Counted from the stretch's first letter, positions 47,901-60,922 are shown. The stretch is DNA of 64,000 bases from Clavelina lepadiformis (GCF_947623445.1 NC_135247.1:18788501-18852500), one strand, 5' to 3'. Notes: generated by a model from the letters alone, not told the origin. Numbers and translations: made by a program.

Positions 47901-50900
47901 CAGATGGGAAGGGCCTCCACAAATTCTTCTCCTTGCAGACTTCAATGAGCTGCCACAACACCTTGGTTTGTTATTCTAGTGTTCTTCGCCTTAGAGTTGC
48001 AAATGGCAAAGTTGAATCTTCATGTAGAGAAGGTTATGGCCTCAATAGCTATACTGCTATAGCATTCCTTTAGGGAAATTATTTGTAGTTTATATTATAT
48101 TGCTGATGAATCTACTTTACCCTGCAATCTTCTAGGTCCTGTTTGATGAGTTCGGCTGTCTTCGCAAGTTCAACAACACCACCGAGATCTTGAAGGAGTT
48201 CTTCCAGCTTCGAATGAAGCTCTATGTCAAGAGGAAGGATTACTTGATGGGGTTGCTCACTGCCGAATCGAAGAAGCTCTCTAATCAAGCACGCTTTATC
48301 CTTGAGAAGATTGAAGGAAAAATTTCTATCTGTAAGATTTTTACATCGCCCTCTTCTGTGCTTGTGACATCAGCTCATATTCATGTTATTATTATATTAT
48401 TCATATTCATATTGCCTCTAACAACACATCCAATATGCTAGTTCATAATATTACTTGTAAAAGTACCGTATTTTACGGACCATAAGGCGCAATTTAAATC
48501 CTTTTTTTTCCTCATAAATTGATCGTGCGCCTTATAAGCCGGTGTGCCTAATGTATGAACAAAAAACTAATCAAAGCAATTTATTGATAGTGCGCCTTAT
48601 AATCGGGTGCGCTTTATGGTCCGTAAAATACGGTATGTACAATATTTATTTATAATTTAAAGATGACCATCTCAGATTTATGTTTTGGATGATTTAGTTA
48701 ACAAGGCAAAGAAGATTTTGATCAAACTCCTTCAAGACAGAGGATATGATTCAGACCCCATCAAAGCATGGAAGGAAGCAATGCAGCAGGTGAATATTTG
48801 ACTTTGATTTTAGAGCTGTATGGTATTCAAGACAACTTTTAAACGAATTTTTTTTACTATTTGTAAATTGAAACTACTCACAATGCTAAGTTAATGTATG
48901 AGTGAGGTCACATGTGAACTTGCACCATGGTGTGAGGCAGCGGAACCAACGTTCGTTCTAAGTTGTTCGCTTGTGTAAAAGAACAAGTGTTTTGCATGTT
49001 TAATAATATTGTTTACGTTATATTTATCAGTGTTTGTACACAGCACACATGTTCTTGATGATCATATACTGCACAATAATAGAAGTTTAGCTCAAACTTG
49101 AACAAGCATTGAATAGACTCAAAGTCAAGTTGCCAACTCGATGCCTAAGATAACAAATAACCTGACAAGTCACTCACTTCCGTCATCTTCGTAGGCTGAA
49201 GCGGAGAATGCAGCGACAGATGACGACAACGAATCGGATGATCAGGTGGGTTCGGACTACAACTACATCCTCAACATGCCGCTGTGGAGCTTGAGCAAGG
49301 AGCGAAAAGAAGATCTCCTGAAGCAGAGGGATGCCAAGCAAGCAGAGTTGGAGGCGCTAAAGTGCAAGACTCCGACTCAACTCTGGAAGGACGATTTGGA
49401 TAAATTCACTGAAGAACTTGACGTGAGTTGAAAAGTATTTCACCTGACTTTGTGTCAAGAATGCTGACCCATTGCTTGCTTGGTTATATAATTGACCTGG
49501 TAGACCCTAAATATAAGATTGTTAACTTCTTACACCTTGTGTATAAAGAAGCGCTTACCTGTGGTCAAACCATAGAGTGACTTCATCTGTTATTTTATGA
49601 GCAGAAAGTTGAGCAGAAGGAGAGAGAAGACGCGATGGCACCTTCAGATGCTCAGAAGAAGTCAGTGTTTGGCAAAGGAAGGCTGAAGGGAAAAGTGAAG
49701 CAACTGACCGAAACCAAACCCTCACCACACGGTCAGCTCTTTTCTGTTTGCTTGTCAGTAAATAATGACTTGAAATAATTTGTCCTTTTTCTATATTATT
49801 AGTTTAATAGTTTAATTTTATTAGTTTAATTGTTATTTCCTTCGTTGGAAAGAAAAGCTTAATTGCTTGTATTAATCTCTAGTGTTTATCAATTGACTTT
49901 ACAGGCATCAGAGTTGTCCCGAGAATCGATCCCGCGTTGAAATCTCGACTCACAGCCGGTGACAAGAAGCCAGGTCGTACAAAAGTAAGTGACTACTTTT
50001 CTGCTGCTGCAGCCAGGGCAGTTCTACATCGACATTTGTAATGTCTTAGGTGAAGAAAGAAGACCCGACTGTGAAGAAACTGGACACTTACTTCAAGAAG
50101 GTCGACGAGGATGGTGATAAAGAAAGTGAGTTATTTTTCTCAAATCCACACAAATTTCCATCCACTGTTGTTTGAACCTTTGTTGGTGATAAGCGTCAAC
50201 ATTTGTGATGTCATAATCCTGACCACGGTAATGTTCCAGGTGGCCCTTCTATTGATGCCGATGAGCCGCCATCGTTACTCAGCCGGCTTAAAAAGTCAGG
50301 TCAGTTATTCATGTTCTTTTAAGCCATAAATTTTTGACAAACAGTTAAAAGTTTTGTTTCTTTGTGAAGATAAATTTTATTTATTTGCTCATTTATGTCG
50401 CTTTCTTCAAGTTCAGGTTCACTCAAAGCAGGAACAAAACAAACAACACTGGGATTCAACTCGCTCCCGAAGAAGAAGGATGCGAAAAAGAAGAACCCGT
50501 GGCAGTCGGACAGTGACGATAGCGAGGATGACAAGATCAGTGACATTTCGATCTCGGATAACTCGGAGTCAGACTTTGTGCCGAAAAAGAAGACTCGTGC
50601 AGCAGAAAGTCAGTCTTACTTGATACTAAGTTAATGGAGGTTTGGGTTAGGTTTGAAATCTCTTATTCATTCTTATCACATCGCCTTTTAATTCATGCAC
50701 GTTTTAAGCCCTTTTGGCTTTGCGATACCAACCGCAGTGCAGTCGTGTTATTAAATGTAGTTTGTTTTATTGGTCGAATTCTTTCCAGCGTTAGTTTATC
50801 TTATTCTTTTTCACTAATGCAGAAGAGCCAAAGAAATATCGTTTCGATTCTGACTCCGATAACAATTCTCTGGAAGATATTGACTATGGGAAGGACAAAA

Positions 50901-52567
50901 CAAAGCCAAAGTAATGAACCTTTATCAAAGCGTTTTATAGTAATGTTATGGCTACAAGTGCAATTTACATCTGTATGTAAATAACTAACTCGTGATTCAA
51001 GTGTTTCAGGGAAACTAACATATTCACACCAAGACAATTCATACATTTTTTTAAACATTTCTTAAAACTTTGTGTTTTTACTTTGATGTTAGGAACCAGC
51101 CTTCGTCGGACGAAGAAGATTGGAAGCGAAAAGTGAAAGCAAAGTAAGAAACCGAGCAGATTATTTGAGAGTTAATAATCGTTGACGATATTCATGCTTT
51201 TTACACTTTGCAGGAAAAGCAAGCTCTCGTCTGATGATGAAGATTCTGAGCCGAAAGCAGTGTAAGTGAATTATACCTGTGAGCCTGGTAAATATTCCAT
51301 GAACGCCAACATCTTGTAAGCGCAATATTGCTACTGAGCAAACCAAAGCCCACTTACGTAATACTCGTGCTCAGTTACGTTATTATAAACTCATTGTGAT
51401 GTCACATTTTGAATTTTCCAGGGCCACAGAGTCTTCAGACGAAGAGTTATTTGCAACGAAAGCTAAACCCAAATTAAGGTGAGTTAATCCGAGACGTGAC
51501 AATCCGAGACGCGTTAATCTGACTTCTGCTGTTAGTTGAGAAGGCAATGGCGTCCTTGGATGACTCTGTCGCAAACCGTAAACACTAAACATCCCTTGTT
51601 TGTGCAGGGTTAAAACGGAGTCCGGCCGTGAAGAAGAATCTCCCAAACCGAGCGACAAATGGGACGAGATTATGGGAGTTAAACCTAAAGACAAGGTTGT
51701 TACATCATTTCCACGTCATAAAATGTTTGATGCAGCTTTAACTCAACATTCTTATATTGACATTTACAAGATTATCGTTTAGTTAATAATAATAAGTTAT
51801 TAATTCTTTCCACGTTTAAACCGTTCTGTGCAGAAGCGGGCGCCCCTGAAACGCAAGAAGGCGACAAAGGCAACTAAGACGAGCTCAGCCAGCGACGGAG
51901 GTCAGGAAAAACCGCCTAGGAGTAAGTTCTACACGAAGTCTTTGCTACCATTGTCTTGTCCTTACCATATACACTACACTGCGTACCATGCTATAGTCGA
52001 GTGTGCTCTTTACCGCATTCATTCTTCATGATTTAAGAAATGTTTTTCTTTTTATACCATTGTTTGTAATAACCTGTGAGTTAATGTGGTTCTCTCGTTC
52101 ATTTGATGTTGTTGGTTGACCGCCAGAGATCGCCAAAGTCACTCTTAAGAAGCTCGAAGACTCTGAAATCGAGCAGAAGAAAGTGAAACCAACCAAACCT
52201 GCACCGGTATATATTGGTCGGAGTTAGCCAAATCCACCTGTACATAAAATTTATTACTAATTAGCGTCGTATGCAGAATCACATGAAAACCATTGATCCA
52301 ATTTCCACGTCATTTTGTCATATTTTATGTATGTTGCGTATTTGCTCCTAATTTCGATCTTGTGTTACCCAGGCGAAGCCTAAAGCGGCCGCCAAGCCAA
52401 AGAAGTCGAAAAAAAATGCTTGGTCATCGTCCGAAAACGAAGACGATGACGACGATAGTGATGAGTCATTGGAGGTTAGTGAGCCAGTTCGACCCCGGAC
52501 TACCACTGGGAGGCAGCATAAACCTGCCAAGTACACGTTTTCTGATGATGGCGACAGCGACTTCTGA
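38966..52567 (+). CDS. TOP2: DNA topoisomerase II (type IIA, eukaryotic)
   Basis: Makes transient double-strand breaks and passes DNA through, using ATP, in the nucleus. Thirty-seven coding exons, 1575 aa, frame closed: 38966-39118, 39622-39776, 39903-40048, 40194-40291, 40406-40618, 40874-40978, 42504-42605, 42730-42798, 42921-43058, 43129-43231, 43727-43917, 44243-44445, 44726-44865, 44965-45074, 45141-45354, 45624-45745, 46316-46464, 46862-46948, 47140-47284, 47456-47590, 47762-47965, 48136-48331, 48698-48789, 49195-49422, 49605-49731, 49905-49984, 50050-50125, 50240-50299, 50417-50608, 50823-50910, 51093-51143, 51214-51261, 51422-51478, 51608-51695, 51834-51921, 52127-52206, 52373-52567. 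GHKL ATPase ([23 protein letters not shown]), TOPRIM (LTEGDSAK near 452; DQDHDGSH near 532), catalytic Tyr about 798 in [11 protein letters not shown] (codon 46445-46447). The C-terminal third is Lys/Ser/Asp-rich with many tiny exons. A single gene of vertebrate alpha/beta length. An acceptor-like AG lies one base before the ATG. Transposons sit in four introns. Confidence 0.97.
39353..39590. mobile_element. Small hAT-like element in topoisomerase II intron 1
   Basis: 238 bp with terminal inverted repeats CAATGTTCCCTCTAA and TTAGAGAGAACGTTG, flanked by GATATAAA and GATATAAG (7 of 8 identical). It has no coding capacity. Confidence 0.75.
41029..41412. mobile_element. hAT-like element, short copy, topoisomerase II intron 6
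   Basis: 384 bp starting CAGGGGTGTCAAACTC and ending GAGTTTGACACCTATG, flanked by perfect 8-bp duplications CATTACAT (41021-41028 and 41413-41420). It is near-identical to the element at 41979 but has lost an internal stretch of about 120 bp. Confidence 0.92.
41979..42480. mobile_element. hAT-like element, longer copy, same intron
   Basis: 502 bp with the same ends as the copy at 41029, flanked by perfect 8-bp duplications TGTTAAGG (41971-41978 and 42481-42488). No transposase open frame; non-autonomous. Its right end lies 23 bp before topoisomerase II exon 7. Confidence 0.92.
48464..48635. mobile_element. Palindromic MITE in topoisomerase II intron 22
   Basis: Long terminal inverted repeats (CCGTATTTTACGGACCATAA and its complement) bound 168 bp, 48466-48633, flanked by TA on both sides. 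The internal GTGCGCCTTATAA motif is also repeated. The TA flank suggests a Tc1/mariner-like or related family; exact family uncertain. Confidence 0.8.
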
Positions 52568-54019
52568 TTAGCCGGAAACTTGATTCTCACTGCCATTTAG
52601 CACTGCCGCTAGGTGACGTCTTGTAACTGACCTCTTCTTTCAAGATTAGTAAAATTTTTGTAAGAGTTTTTTGAGAAATTTTGAAGGTTTTTGCTGTTTT
52701 CTAAATTGCATTTGTAGATAAAGCGTTTTACCGAATTGTTTCTCGTTTTTTTTTAGTCTGAAGAGCCCTGTAGAAAATACGATTGAGTTATCGTTTAAAA
52801 ATACTCGTTGTTTACGCCGGCATCATGCAAGCTGTATGTTACATTGGTATTTGGTAGGTTAGAGAGCAAAGGGATTTGTCTGAAAATTTGCTTTGTGACA
52901 TAACCCTGTGATTAGCGTCGATTATTCTACGGTTGCGCTTTAATCCTCTGCACGGTCCAACGTTTGTTGATGATGTCGATGTCAGAGTCCCAATGTAAGA
53001 AACGCTGGTGATGGTTAGAATCCAAAATTATAAAAGAGGAACCGCAGCTCAAACTGTTTTGCAAACACAACAACCTAAATTTAGAAAAATGCAATTCTCC
53101 CAGGTGAATCAGCTCACGAGTTGGCGTTTAACCGAAAGTGACGAACTTGTATTCTGCTGGCTTGCGATCAGAGCAGGGTTGTAACTCATGGGGCCGATGG
53201 GCTTAAGCTGAGTTACTTGAACGCCCAACATGTTACAAGTTGCAGCACTTAACTGAGAGTGAGTTCTGTAAGATGTCTATGAACCTCAATCAGATCGCCC
53301 CGGAAAGTTTTGTGATACGAGCTATCTATTGAGTTGCTGTCGATCTGGAAATGTCATCTAACAGCCAGCAAAGTCAGTAACGTTTAAACACAGAGTTATA
53401 AAGAGTAAGCCTAACCACTTACAGGTTTCGGTACCTGGTTCTTTTGCGATCAGTACAAGCCAATGCGTCAGTATTTAACACTGTTTCATGCTGCTTAGGC
53501 CTATATTGGTTCAGCATCATCGGTTAAGGTGTTGTCGTAATCTAGGCTTACGACTAAAGTCATTTAATAGACTGAGTTTGTTGAATGATTCTGTGCATTT
53601 ACACACAGTTCAAACAAACTAAGAACTTCACTTCAACTAACTGGCGCACAAAAAGAGATGATAGCAGCAGAAAGAACAGGAAAGCGATGCAAAGTTGTAC
53701 AGCAATACAGGAAATCGTAGGCAAGTTGCTAAAGATTGGCAAGGTGTTCAGTAACCTTAACATTACTGAAACGATTCGTGACTTTCAATACAATAAACGC
53801 ACGATAGAATTCATATAAACACAACCCAAAAACTAAAGCACAAGTGTTGTTGCAACATAATTGCGATAGAAGTTGATTTATTACCAAAAACGAAAAGTGA
53901 CAGATCACTAAACGATACAATGGAAAGGAGTTCACTCACCTCGGATTGAAAATAAATTCTGCTTAAATTTTTAATAGATATTTAGACTAAATATATTATC
54001 TCAATTGTTATATTCCAGG
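52568..54019. other. Topoisomerase II 3' region and gene D upstream region
   Basis: No coding exons. The 3' untranslated region of topoisomerase II lies at the left. To the right is a TATA box at 53029-53036, a possible short untranslated exon ending before GTGAATCAG near 53105, and an intron whose acceptor lies directly before the gene D start codon. Confidence 0.45.
53029..53036 (+). promoter_or_regulatory. TATA box of gene D
   Basis: TATAAAAG about 70 bp upstream of a candidate donor (CTCCCAG/GTGAAT). This fits a promoter followed by a short non-coding first exon spliced to the acceptor at 54017-54018. Confidence 0.4.
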
Positions 54020-57000
54020 ATGTTCTTCTACCTGAAGCTAAAGATATTCGCTGTACTTTGCTTTTTTGCAATAACAGGTAAAAGTGTTTTTCGAACGACT
54101 GTACAAGTTGAACGTGAAGTAAGTTAAGTTAAAGGCAACATAAGTCTACCCAAGATTTGAAAGAAGTAAGCTATCACAGTGCAGGTCTATGTATAATGTG
54201 ATGTATATTTGAGCTGATACGTTATGTGCTATGTTTGTGCACAGACGTTTAATAACCAATAAGTAGTAAATGGTTTGATATTTCTAAAGGCTTGTATGAA
54301 TTCTTCGTTTTATTTTGTGATACAGTTGTTTCTATGGCGAACGATCAAGTTTGCTCTGATCGTGATGAAAATAATGTCGAATCGGGGAGGAAATGCAGAA
54401 AGAGCTGCGAGACTGACCAAGATTGTAGGAATCCGAATAAACAATGTCTATGTGACGATCTATGTGGAATGTCTTGCGTTAACCCAGGTACGAGTCGTTG
54501 GCAACATTCAATACTGACATCCATGTGGATGATGTGGTGAGAGTGAAAAATAATCACAAAATAGGTTTCAATAAAAGGTCTCTTGCTACAAATTCAAGTG
54601 TTTTTCCTGCACTTTTTGCCGTTGTTTTGAACGTTCAAGTTTTCTTGAAATTTCGTTACGCTTGAATGCTTTCTTCCTGTTTACGAAATGAGACACTGAA
54701 GCGATGATGACGTCATATGGATCCGCTGCATTGAAAGCAAAGCCTTTGCATGAGTTAATTGTTTTTCGACGCCACAAAATAATAAATAGCTCTTCACTTC
54801 TGCAATCATGCAACATTGTGCTATATGTATAGTCAAGAAAAGCTTTATCATTGTGGTATAAAAACAATTTGTCGTTTTTTGTCAAATATCTTCAATACCC
54901 ATAACTTAGCTGTTTTATCGATTAAAAACTTAGTTTATTTATTTTTTCTTTGCGTATTTTTAAGATTGGATATGCTCAGAACTTGAGCAATTAGAAAACG
55001 TCTCCATAGAAGGAAACAGAACATACGGAAGTGAGGTCACATACATTTGCAACGATGGATACGTTTTGGTTGGCAGCAGCACAAGAAGATGTCGATCTGA
55101 CAAGACATGGACCGGATCAGCGCCATATTGTGATGGTAGGTAAAAACACTTTGGTTTCATGATGTAAATGAACGCAATTACATAGCACCTTTGCTCAGCT
55201 CTGAATTCTGTTGGCAGCATTCGAATGTCCGTACCCCGCCCGTATATCGAGGGCATTCCCCGAAACAGAGAAAAGAGTTTTCTTCCTCGGTGACGTAGTG
55301 ACGTATGAGTGCAACTACGGTTTGTACAAACACATGTAATTCCACGCACGAGCATCAAGTTGTAATCACGTGTAGTACCATAGTGCGATGAATTAGAAAC
55401 TAATCATGTTAAATTGCACAAAGGAGCAGCTGAAAACAGCGCGTGACATGTTTATTGTTTAAATTGGAATCTGATGCTGCAAATGTTCATCACAGGTTAT
55501 ATTTTATCTGGAAATCCCAACATAACATGCACAAGACAGGGCTGGACGACAAACCTGATCCAATGCACAAGAGTGGAATGCGGGCCGCCTCCAAATATAA
55601 CAGACGGTTACTGGGAAGGAAACGATTTTCATTTCGGATGCAGGGTCACTTATCACTGCCATGTTGGTATGTTAAAGCATGAAGTATCTTTCACCATTCC
55701 TTGCAATAATATTTATTAGCTTTAACCAAATATGACTTGTGAAGAAATACAATAGACTCGCCTGAGCTTAGAATCCTTAACTAACCATTACCCCTAAGTC
55801 GATAGAGGTTTTAAATAATCTGCTTTCTAGTTAAAGTTTTTATTCGCCTGTGAAATAGCCACTTTGTTGACATGTACGGCCGCCCTCTCGCCGTCAGGTG
55901 GCCACTGTTTTGTGCGCACCTGTAGGCCACTTGCACAAGCTATAACTGCTCACGTGTTAAGTCTTGTTTACCGTTATAACCACACCCTTCTTAGTATTTT
56001 AACAACGCGTCCGAAGTGTTTACGAATTACTTATGAGTACATTTCCAAGATATCTTGAATTCTGAAACGGGATTTCCATAAATTATTATTCTATGATCGC
56101 CAGGGTATGAGTTCCAACAAAGAAAACATTTTATTTCTTGTTCCACGGATGGTATCTGGCAAGGGGATGTCCCATCCTGCAAAGGTTAGTCAAATTTTTT
56201 GTCATTCATTTTTCAAATAGGATGATGCTCTCTAATTTATTCACAGTGAAGACGTGTTCGGCTCCGATAGCTCCTGTCAATGGAGAGGTAAATGACGACG
56301 GTATCGATTACACTTACGGAAACGAAATTAGCTACATTTGCGACCCCGGTTATGAGCTAAACGGAAGTGACGTTGGACGGTGCAACGAAAACAGGACTTG
56401 GGGAGATGCTCCTAACTGCATTGGTAGGACAATCTAGACAAGTTACTTTGTAAACCATTGAGTTCTATTTGATCAACATTTTATCGTTAACTTGTGCTTG
56501 CGGATCTGCATCTTGAAACGAAAATTTCTGATGCCAAATGAAATTGTAAAAGGAAAAATTCCGGTTCTTTTAAACATGTTCAGACAGGCGTTGTCTGGTG
56601 CCGTCCGCTCCTGCTCATAGCCTCGCTTCTCGAAATCCACAAACAAGAGTCTTACCAAGTCAAAACATTTCATTTAGCTGCAGTGAAGGTTTCACAATGA
56701 TTGGGCCAACAACAATATTTTGTAGTTATGAAGGAACTTGGTCAAATGATTTTCCTGAGTGTGTGGGTTAGTAGAAGCATCGCTATTGGTACCTTCACAA
56801 ACCATACAACCTTTCATGAAATGCTTTTGTCACAATTAGCTAGGAGATGCACTCCTAGGGGCGAATGTCAATTTCCTTTCATGCATGAAGGAAAAAGCCA
56901 TAAATCTTGCATCCAAAGCCGATACGGGGCGTTTTGTGAGACAGCAACAAGCAGAGAAGGATTTGCAAGATGCGACCGAACCTGCCCCGGTGAGCATTCT

Positions 57001-60000
57001 TTTCACTATCTCTCTCTTTTTTACTAAAACTACGACAAAAACACATTAAAAACAAGAGTAATCTCGAAGTTTAAGGTCTACAAGTTATGCGAAGTGTAGT
57101 GAGACAAGCAAATAATACTGATGGGCGTTTGCAAGAATAGTTGAATTATAATTCTGATATATAGTAACTATACAATTCGTTACAAGAAAAGAACTGCTTA
57201 TAGTTTACAGCTTGCAATAAGAGCGAGGATAGTTATTGCTCAAAACGTCGATAGTTAAAATGTTTGCATCGAATCTGGCTCTAGTCTATTTGCTACAAGT
57301 AACTCGAGATCCTGTTTGCTCTTTTCAAACTTGCATAATGCGGTAATGTGCATCAGAGTTTCAAAATATTTTATTGTAAAGTCTGGTTTGCAAAGTTTTA
57401 CTTCTGCAACGAACTAGTTATTTAAACTCATGCTGTTGTTGGATGTTTGTTTTTTTTTACAGTCGGTCGGTCAAGTTGGAGTTCATGGAGTTCGTGCTCA
57501 GAGGGATGCGCAGAAGGTCAACAAAGTCGAACTAGACGATGTCAAAATCCGCCAGGTGGAGCAAGATGTGAAGGACAAGGCTTTGAAAGAAAGGAATGCA
57601 ATATTCAAACCTGTCTCAGTGATGGCGGAGTTCGTAAGTCCCAAACCTTAAATTTAAACAAACTTAAACTTTAACCTGTTAGATCCGTTTTGATTTGCGA
57701 AATTGTAATCAAACAAAGACAAGTGTACGCAATGCCATAAAGGCAGTTTAGCAAAAATTTGTCTTGAAAAATTTTTGATTTCAACATGTGTAGGTGTGAA
57801 CAACAAGATCTACAAATTACTTACAATCGCTTCCAAGTACAACCAAGCCGCGGCAAAATGCGCTCAGTTACCGGGACGGTTGGCGATGCTCAAAACGAAG
57901 GAAATCTTTGACAAAGTTCTAACGATCTTATCACACAACGGTGTCTATTACATTGGGATGAAACAAATAAAAGGAACCTGGCGATATTCCGATGGAAGTC
58001 GAGTTCCTTTGCGTGGAGATGGTGGTTTTCATCGTTGGGCTTGGGGACAGCCCGACAACTTGTGGTTTAACGAACATTGTGGTAGTGTACGAACAGGACC
58101 GAGGAACTGGAACGACATTAATTGTGGAGAACGAATTCATTTTGTCTGCGAAATTGGTGAGTACAGTAGGCTATATACTGTAACTGGCTAAATAGGCTAT
58201 ATACTGTAACTGGCAAAATGGGCTATATACTGTAACTGGCTTAAAAGGCTATATACTGTAACTGGCTAAATGGGCTATATACTGTAACTGGCTAAATGGG
58301 CTATATACTGTAACTGGCTAAATGGGCTATATACTGTAACTGGCTAAATGGGCTATATACTGTAACTGGCTAAATGGGCTATATACTGTAACTGGCTAAA
58401 TGGGCTATATACTGTAACTGGCTAAATGGGCTATATACTGTAACTGGCTAAATGGGCTATTTGCTGTAATTTTTGATGAAAATGGTTACATTTGTATGTT
58501 TATTAAAGTTGAAGCTTTGTGTCACTTTTAACATCATAGAAAACAACTTCAACGTACTGAAATTATAAGTTTAATTTTGTAACATTATATATTTAACATA
58601 GACATCAACCCATGTAGCAATAACCCTTGCCAGAATGGAGGACTTTGCCGAAAGACGGACAACTCATTCAAATGCAACTGTATAAAGCCTTACAAAGGAG
58701 ACATTTGCGACCAAGGTAGCTCTGACCTTCAATCAGTATTTTAAGATTTAAACCACTTAACAAACTGTGCAATGTATTAACCAAGAAAGGTCATAAATAA
58801 TAATCTCTCGTTGGATTTTTTCGTTTTACTTCACTTCTTTAAGGCGACATTTATGCAAACAAGGTGGCTTAAACTTTCAATCATTGTTTTAAGACTTAAT
58901 CCGATGAACAACCTGCGAAATGGATTTAGCAAGAAAAAGATAAATGATAATATCTGTCTCTTTATCTTTTTACTTTCCTTTAAATAGTTTGTTATTTTGT
59001 CTAAATCTAGCGGTTACATGCGATCGTCCTGATGTAACGTCATCAATAGAAATAACAGGAAAACACGAGGACACTTACATTCACGGATCGACAATTTCAT
59101 TTGAATGCAAAAGTCAGAATGAGGTTTTGAGTGGAAACACGAAAATAACCTGCACAGATCGTGGAACCTGGAATAAAATTCCTCCTACATCATGCAGTAA
59201 GAGATAGTTTTAAAGCCCAACCGAAAATATATCCATGCACAAACGTTGTTGTTTGCTCTAATCTTAGGCTACTTGGCTTTCTGTTTAAGCGCTTTCATTT
59301 TGCAGGGTTTGATCCATGCAGCAGCTCCCCTTGCATAAACGGCGGTACTTGCCACCGCAGTGGTCGTGGATATTTATGCGTTTGCTTGGGCAGTGCTTAT
59401 GGAACTAACTGTGAGCATGGTAAGTTATGAATTTTATAGCTCCAACGGCTCAAGACATAGCTGTATATTTATTTAGCTCAAGTCTAAGGTGGCCTTAAAT
59501 TATTGTGATGTTATAATATCTTTTATTACCAAACACTTGGTGTATGCATCATCAAGGACTAAGAAAAACATTTTGTCAAACATGGACATAGGCCCGACAG
59601 TAACATTAACTCGGACGTATATGACAAGCTCTCATAGACCAGGACACATAAAAAATATTGTAAAATGACATGAACCAATCCTGTTACTACAATCAGGATA
59701 TTTGGGATTGTAACAAGGGGTTTTTGAAATTAAAAAGAGTCGCAAAATCAAGCACAGATAAAATTATTATTTCAGTTTTAATCAAGATTAACTAAAGATT
59801 TCCCGGTAAATTTTATTTTGCTGTACAGCGCTTGACCCGTGTTTGAGCGATCCTTGTCAGAATGGGGGACAATGCAGAAGAAATTTCAACTTATTTACAT
59901 GCGAATGTTCTCCTGAATGGACTGGGGACCGGTGCGAGGATGGTGGGGAATTACTTCACAAATATACCAGAACCTGAACCCATTTCAACTGCAAACAATT

Positions 60001-60242
60001 TTGATCCTTTAAAACTGTTTTGAAATTGATTTTTTACAGAATCACCTCGATGCAATGAACTTTCTCCTCCTTTAAACGGTTCCATTATTACCACGGTAGG
60101 AGCCGAGAGTTCTGTTCTTCCCGGATCTTCCACCAGGTTCCAGTGCGATGAAGGTTTTCTGTTGGAGGGGGAGAGTGTCTTGGAATGTCTGAGCAACTCG
60201 GAGTGGAGCGATACAGTTCCTCGCTGTCGTCGCAATCAATAA
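54020..60242 (+). CDS. Gene D: secreted WAP-like/CCP/FN2/TSP1/C-type lectin/EGF mosaic protein
   Basis: Fifteen exons, about 778 aa. Signal peptide 54020-54077 ([19 protein letters not shown]); WAP-like 54326-54487; CCP 54965-55135; split CCPs 55218-55319, 55496-55666, 56104-56184; CCP 56247-56423; FN2 56840-56989 ([13 protein letters not shown]); TSP1 57463-57633 ([11 protein letters not shown]); C-type lectin 57794-58156 with QPD and WND motifs; EGF 58602-58715; CCP 59011-59196; EGF 59306-59419; EGF 59829-59942; CCP 60040-60242 ending TAA. Each internal exon is a multiple of three in phase 1-1. QPD in place of EPN usually shifts C-type lectins from mannose to galactose. No membrane anchor is seen; likely a secreted, calcium-dependent recognition protein. 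An orphan half-CCP exon at about 56678-56765 is left out. AATAAA follows the stop at 60243-60248. Confidence 0.88.
56678..56765 (+). pseudogene. Orphan second half of a CCP exon in gene D
   Basis: [15 protein letters not shown] to FPECVG matches the 3' half of the gene B CCP exon at 12164-12351. The first half is missing, replaced by unrelated sequence, and the only acceptors give the wrong phase, so gene D probably splices past it. Its donor (GTGG/GTTAGT) is intact. Confidence 0.65.
58167..58470 (+). repeat. 26-bp minisatellite
   Basis: About 11.5 tandem units of GGCTATATACTGTAACTGGC plus CTAAATG-like spacer, very uniform in the middle, begin 10 bp after the donor of the gene D lectin exon. 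Likely variable in copy number. Confidence 0.95.
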
Positions 60243-60248
60243 AATAAA
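60243..60248 (+). terminator. Polyadenylation signal of gene D
   Basis: AATAAA starts directly after the stop codon; another AATAAA follows near 60298. Confidence 0.45.
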
Positions 60249-60922
60249 ACAATCATATTCTTGTCTAGAAGCTGCTAATTGATAGGATTTAACTGAATAA
60301 TAAAATTTTAATGCTTATATGATCTTTGCAAATTGGCAACAATAGAGATGTGCAAGGCAAGATAGGCAAGTCCGCAAATATATACTGTATAGTGTCGGAA
60401 TTTTTGTGATAACGAAGCAATTAAAAAGCTACTTTTCAACGCTTATTGAAGAATGCCAACTAATCCTTTTTATCAATGTGCAATCAGCAATGAAACTATG
60501 AACATGTGACTTGTAACCTTTTATTGACTCTCTGCAAAATCACCAGCAGATATGCGACGTAGAAAAAGCCCATTTAAAAAATTAAATAGCAAAAAGATTT
60601 CGGCAAATTCAAGGAAATAGGAAAACCTCATAAGTACGAGTCAAGTCTCTTTAACTCGCCTTTTGTCGACGTTCTACTTCCGAATAACAACGATTCAAAA
60701 TAAGTTGGCAACAGCAGCGAGGAATATTCGGCCGATTATAACATATTTGAATCAAGTAGAATAGTAGATCATGACCATTGATTTGTTTAGAAATTTTAAA
60801 AGGTTTTGAGAAAATATTTGCGTTTAGAGCGAGTTCACTCAGTTACTGGTCTTCAACAAACTAAGTTCGTTCAGTGCAACCAACTTTTATCTTGTAGATT
60901 ATCAGGTTTAGAGCAACAAATT
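60249..60922. other. Intergenic gap between genes D and E
   Basis: No coding exon recognised. It must contain the promoter of gene E. Confidence 0.4.
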
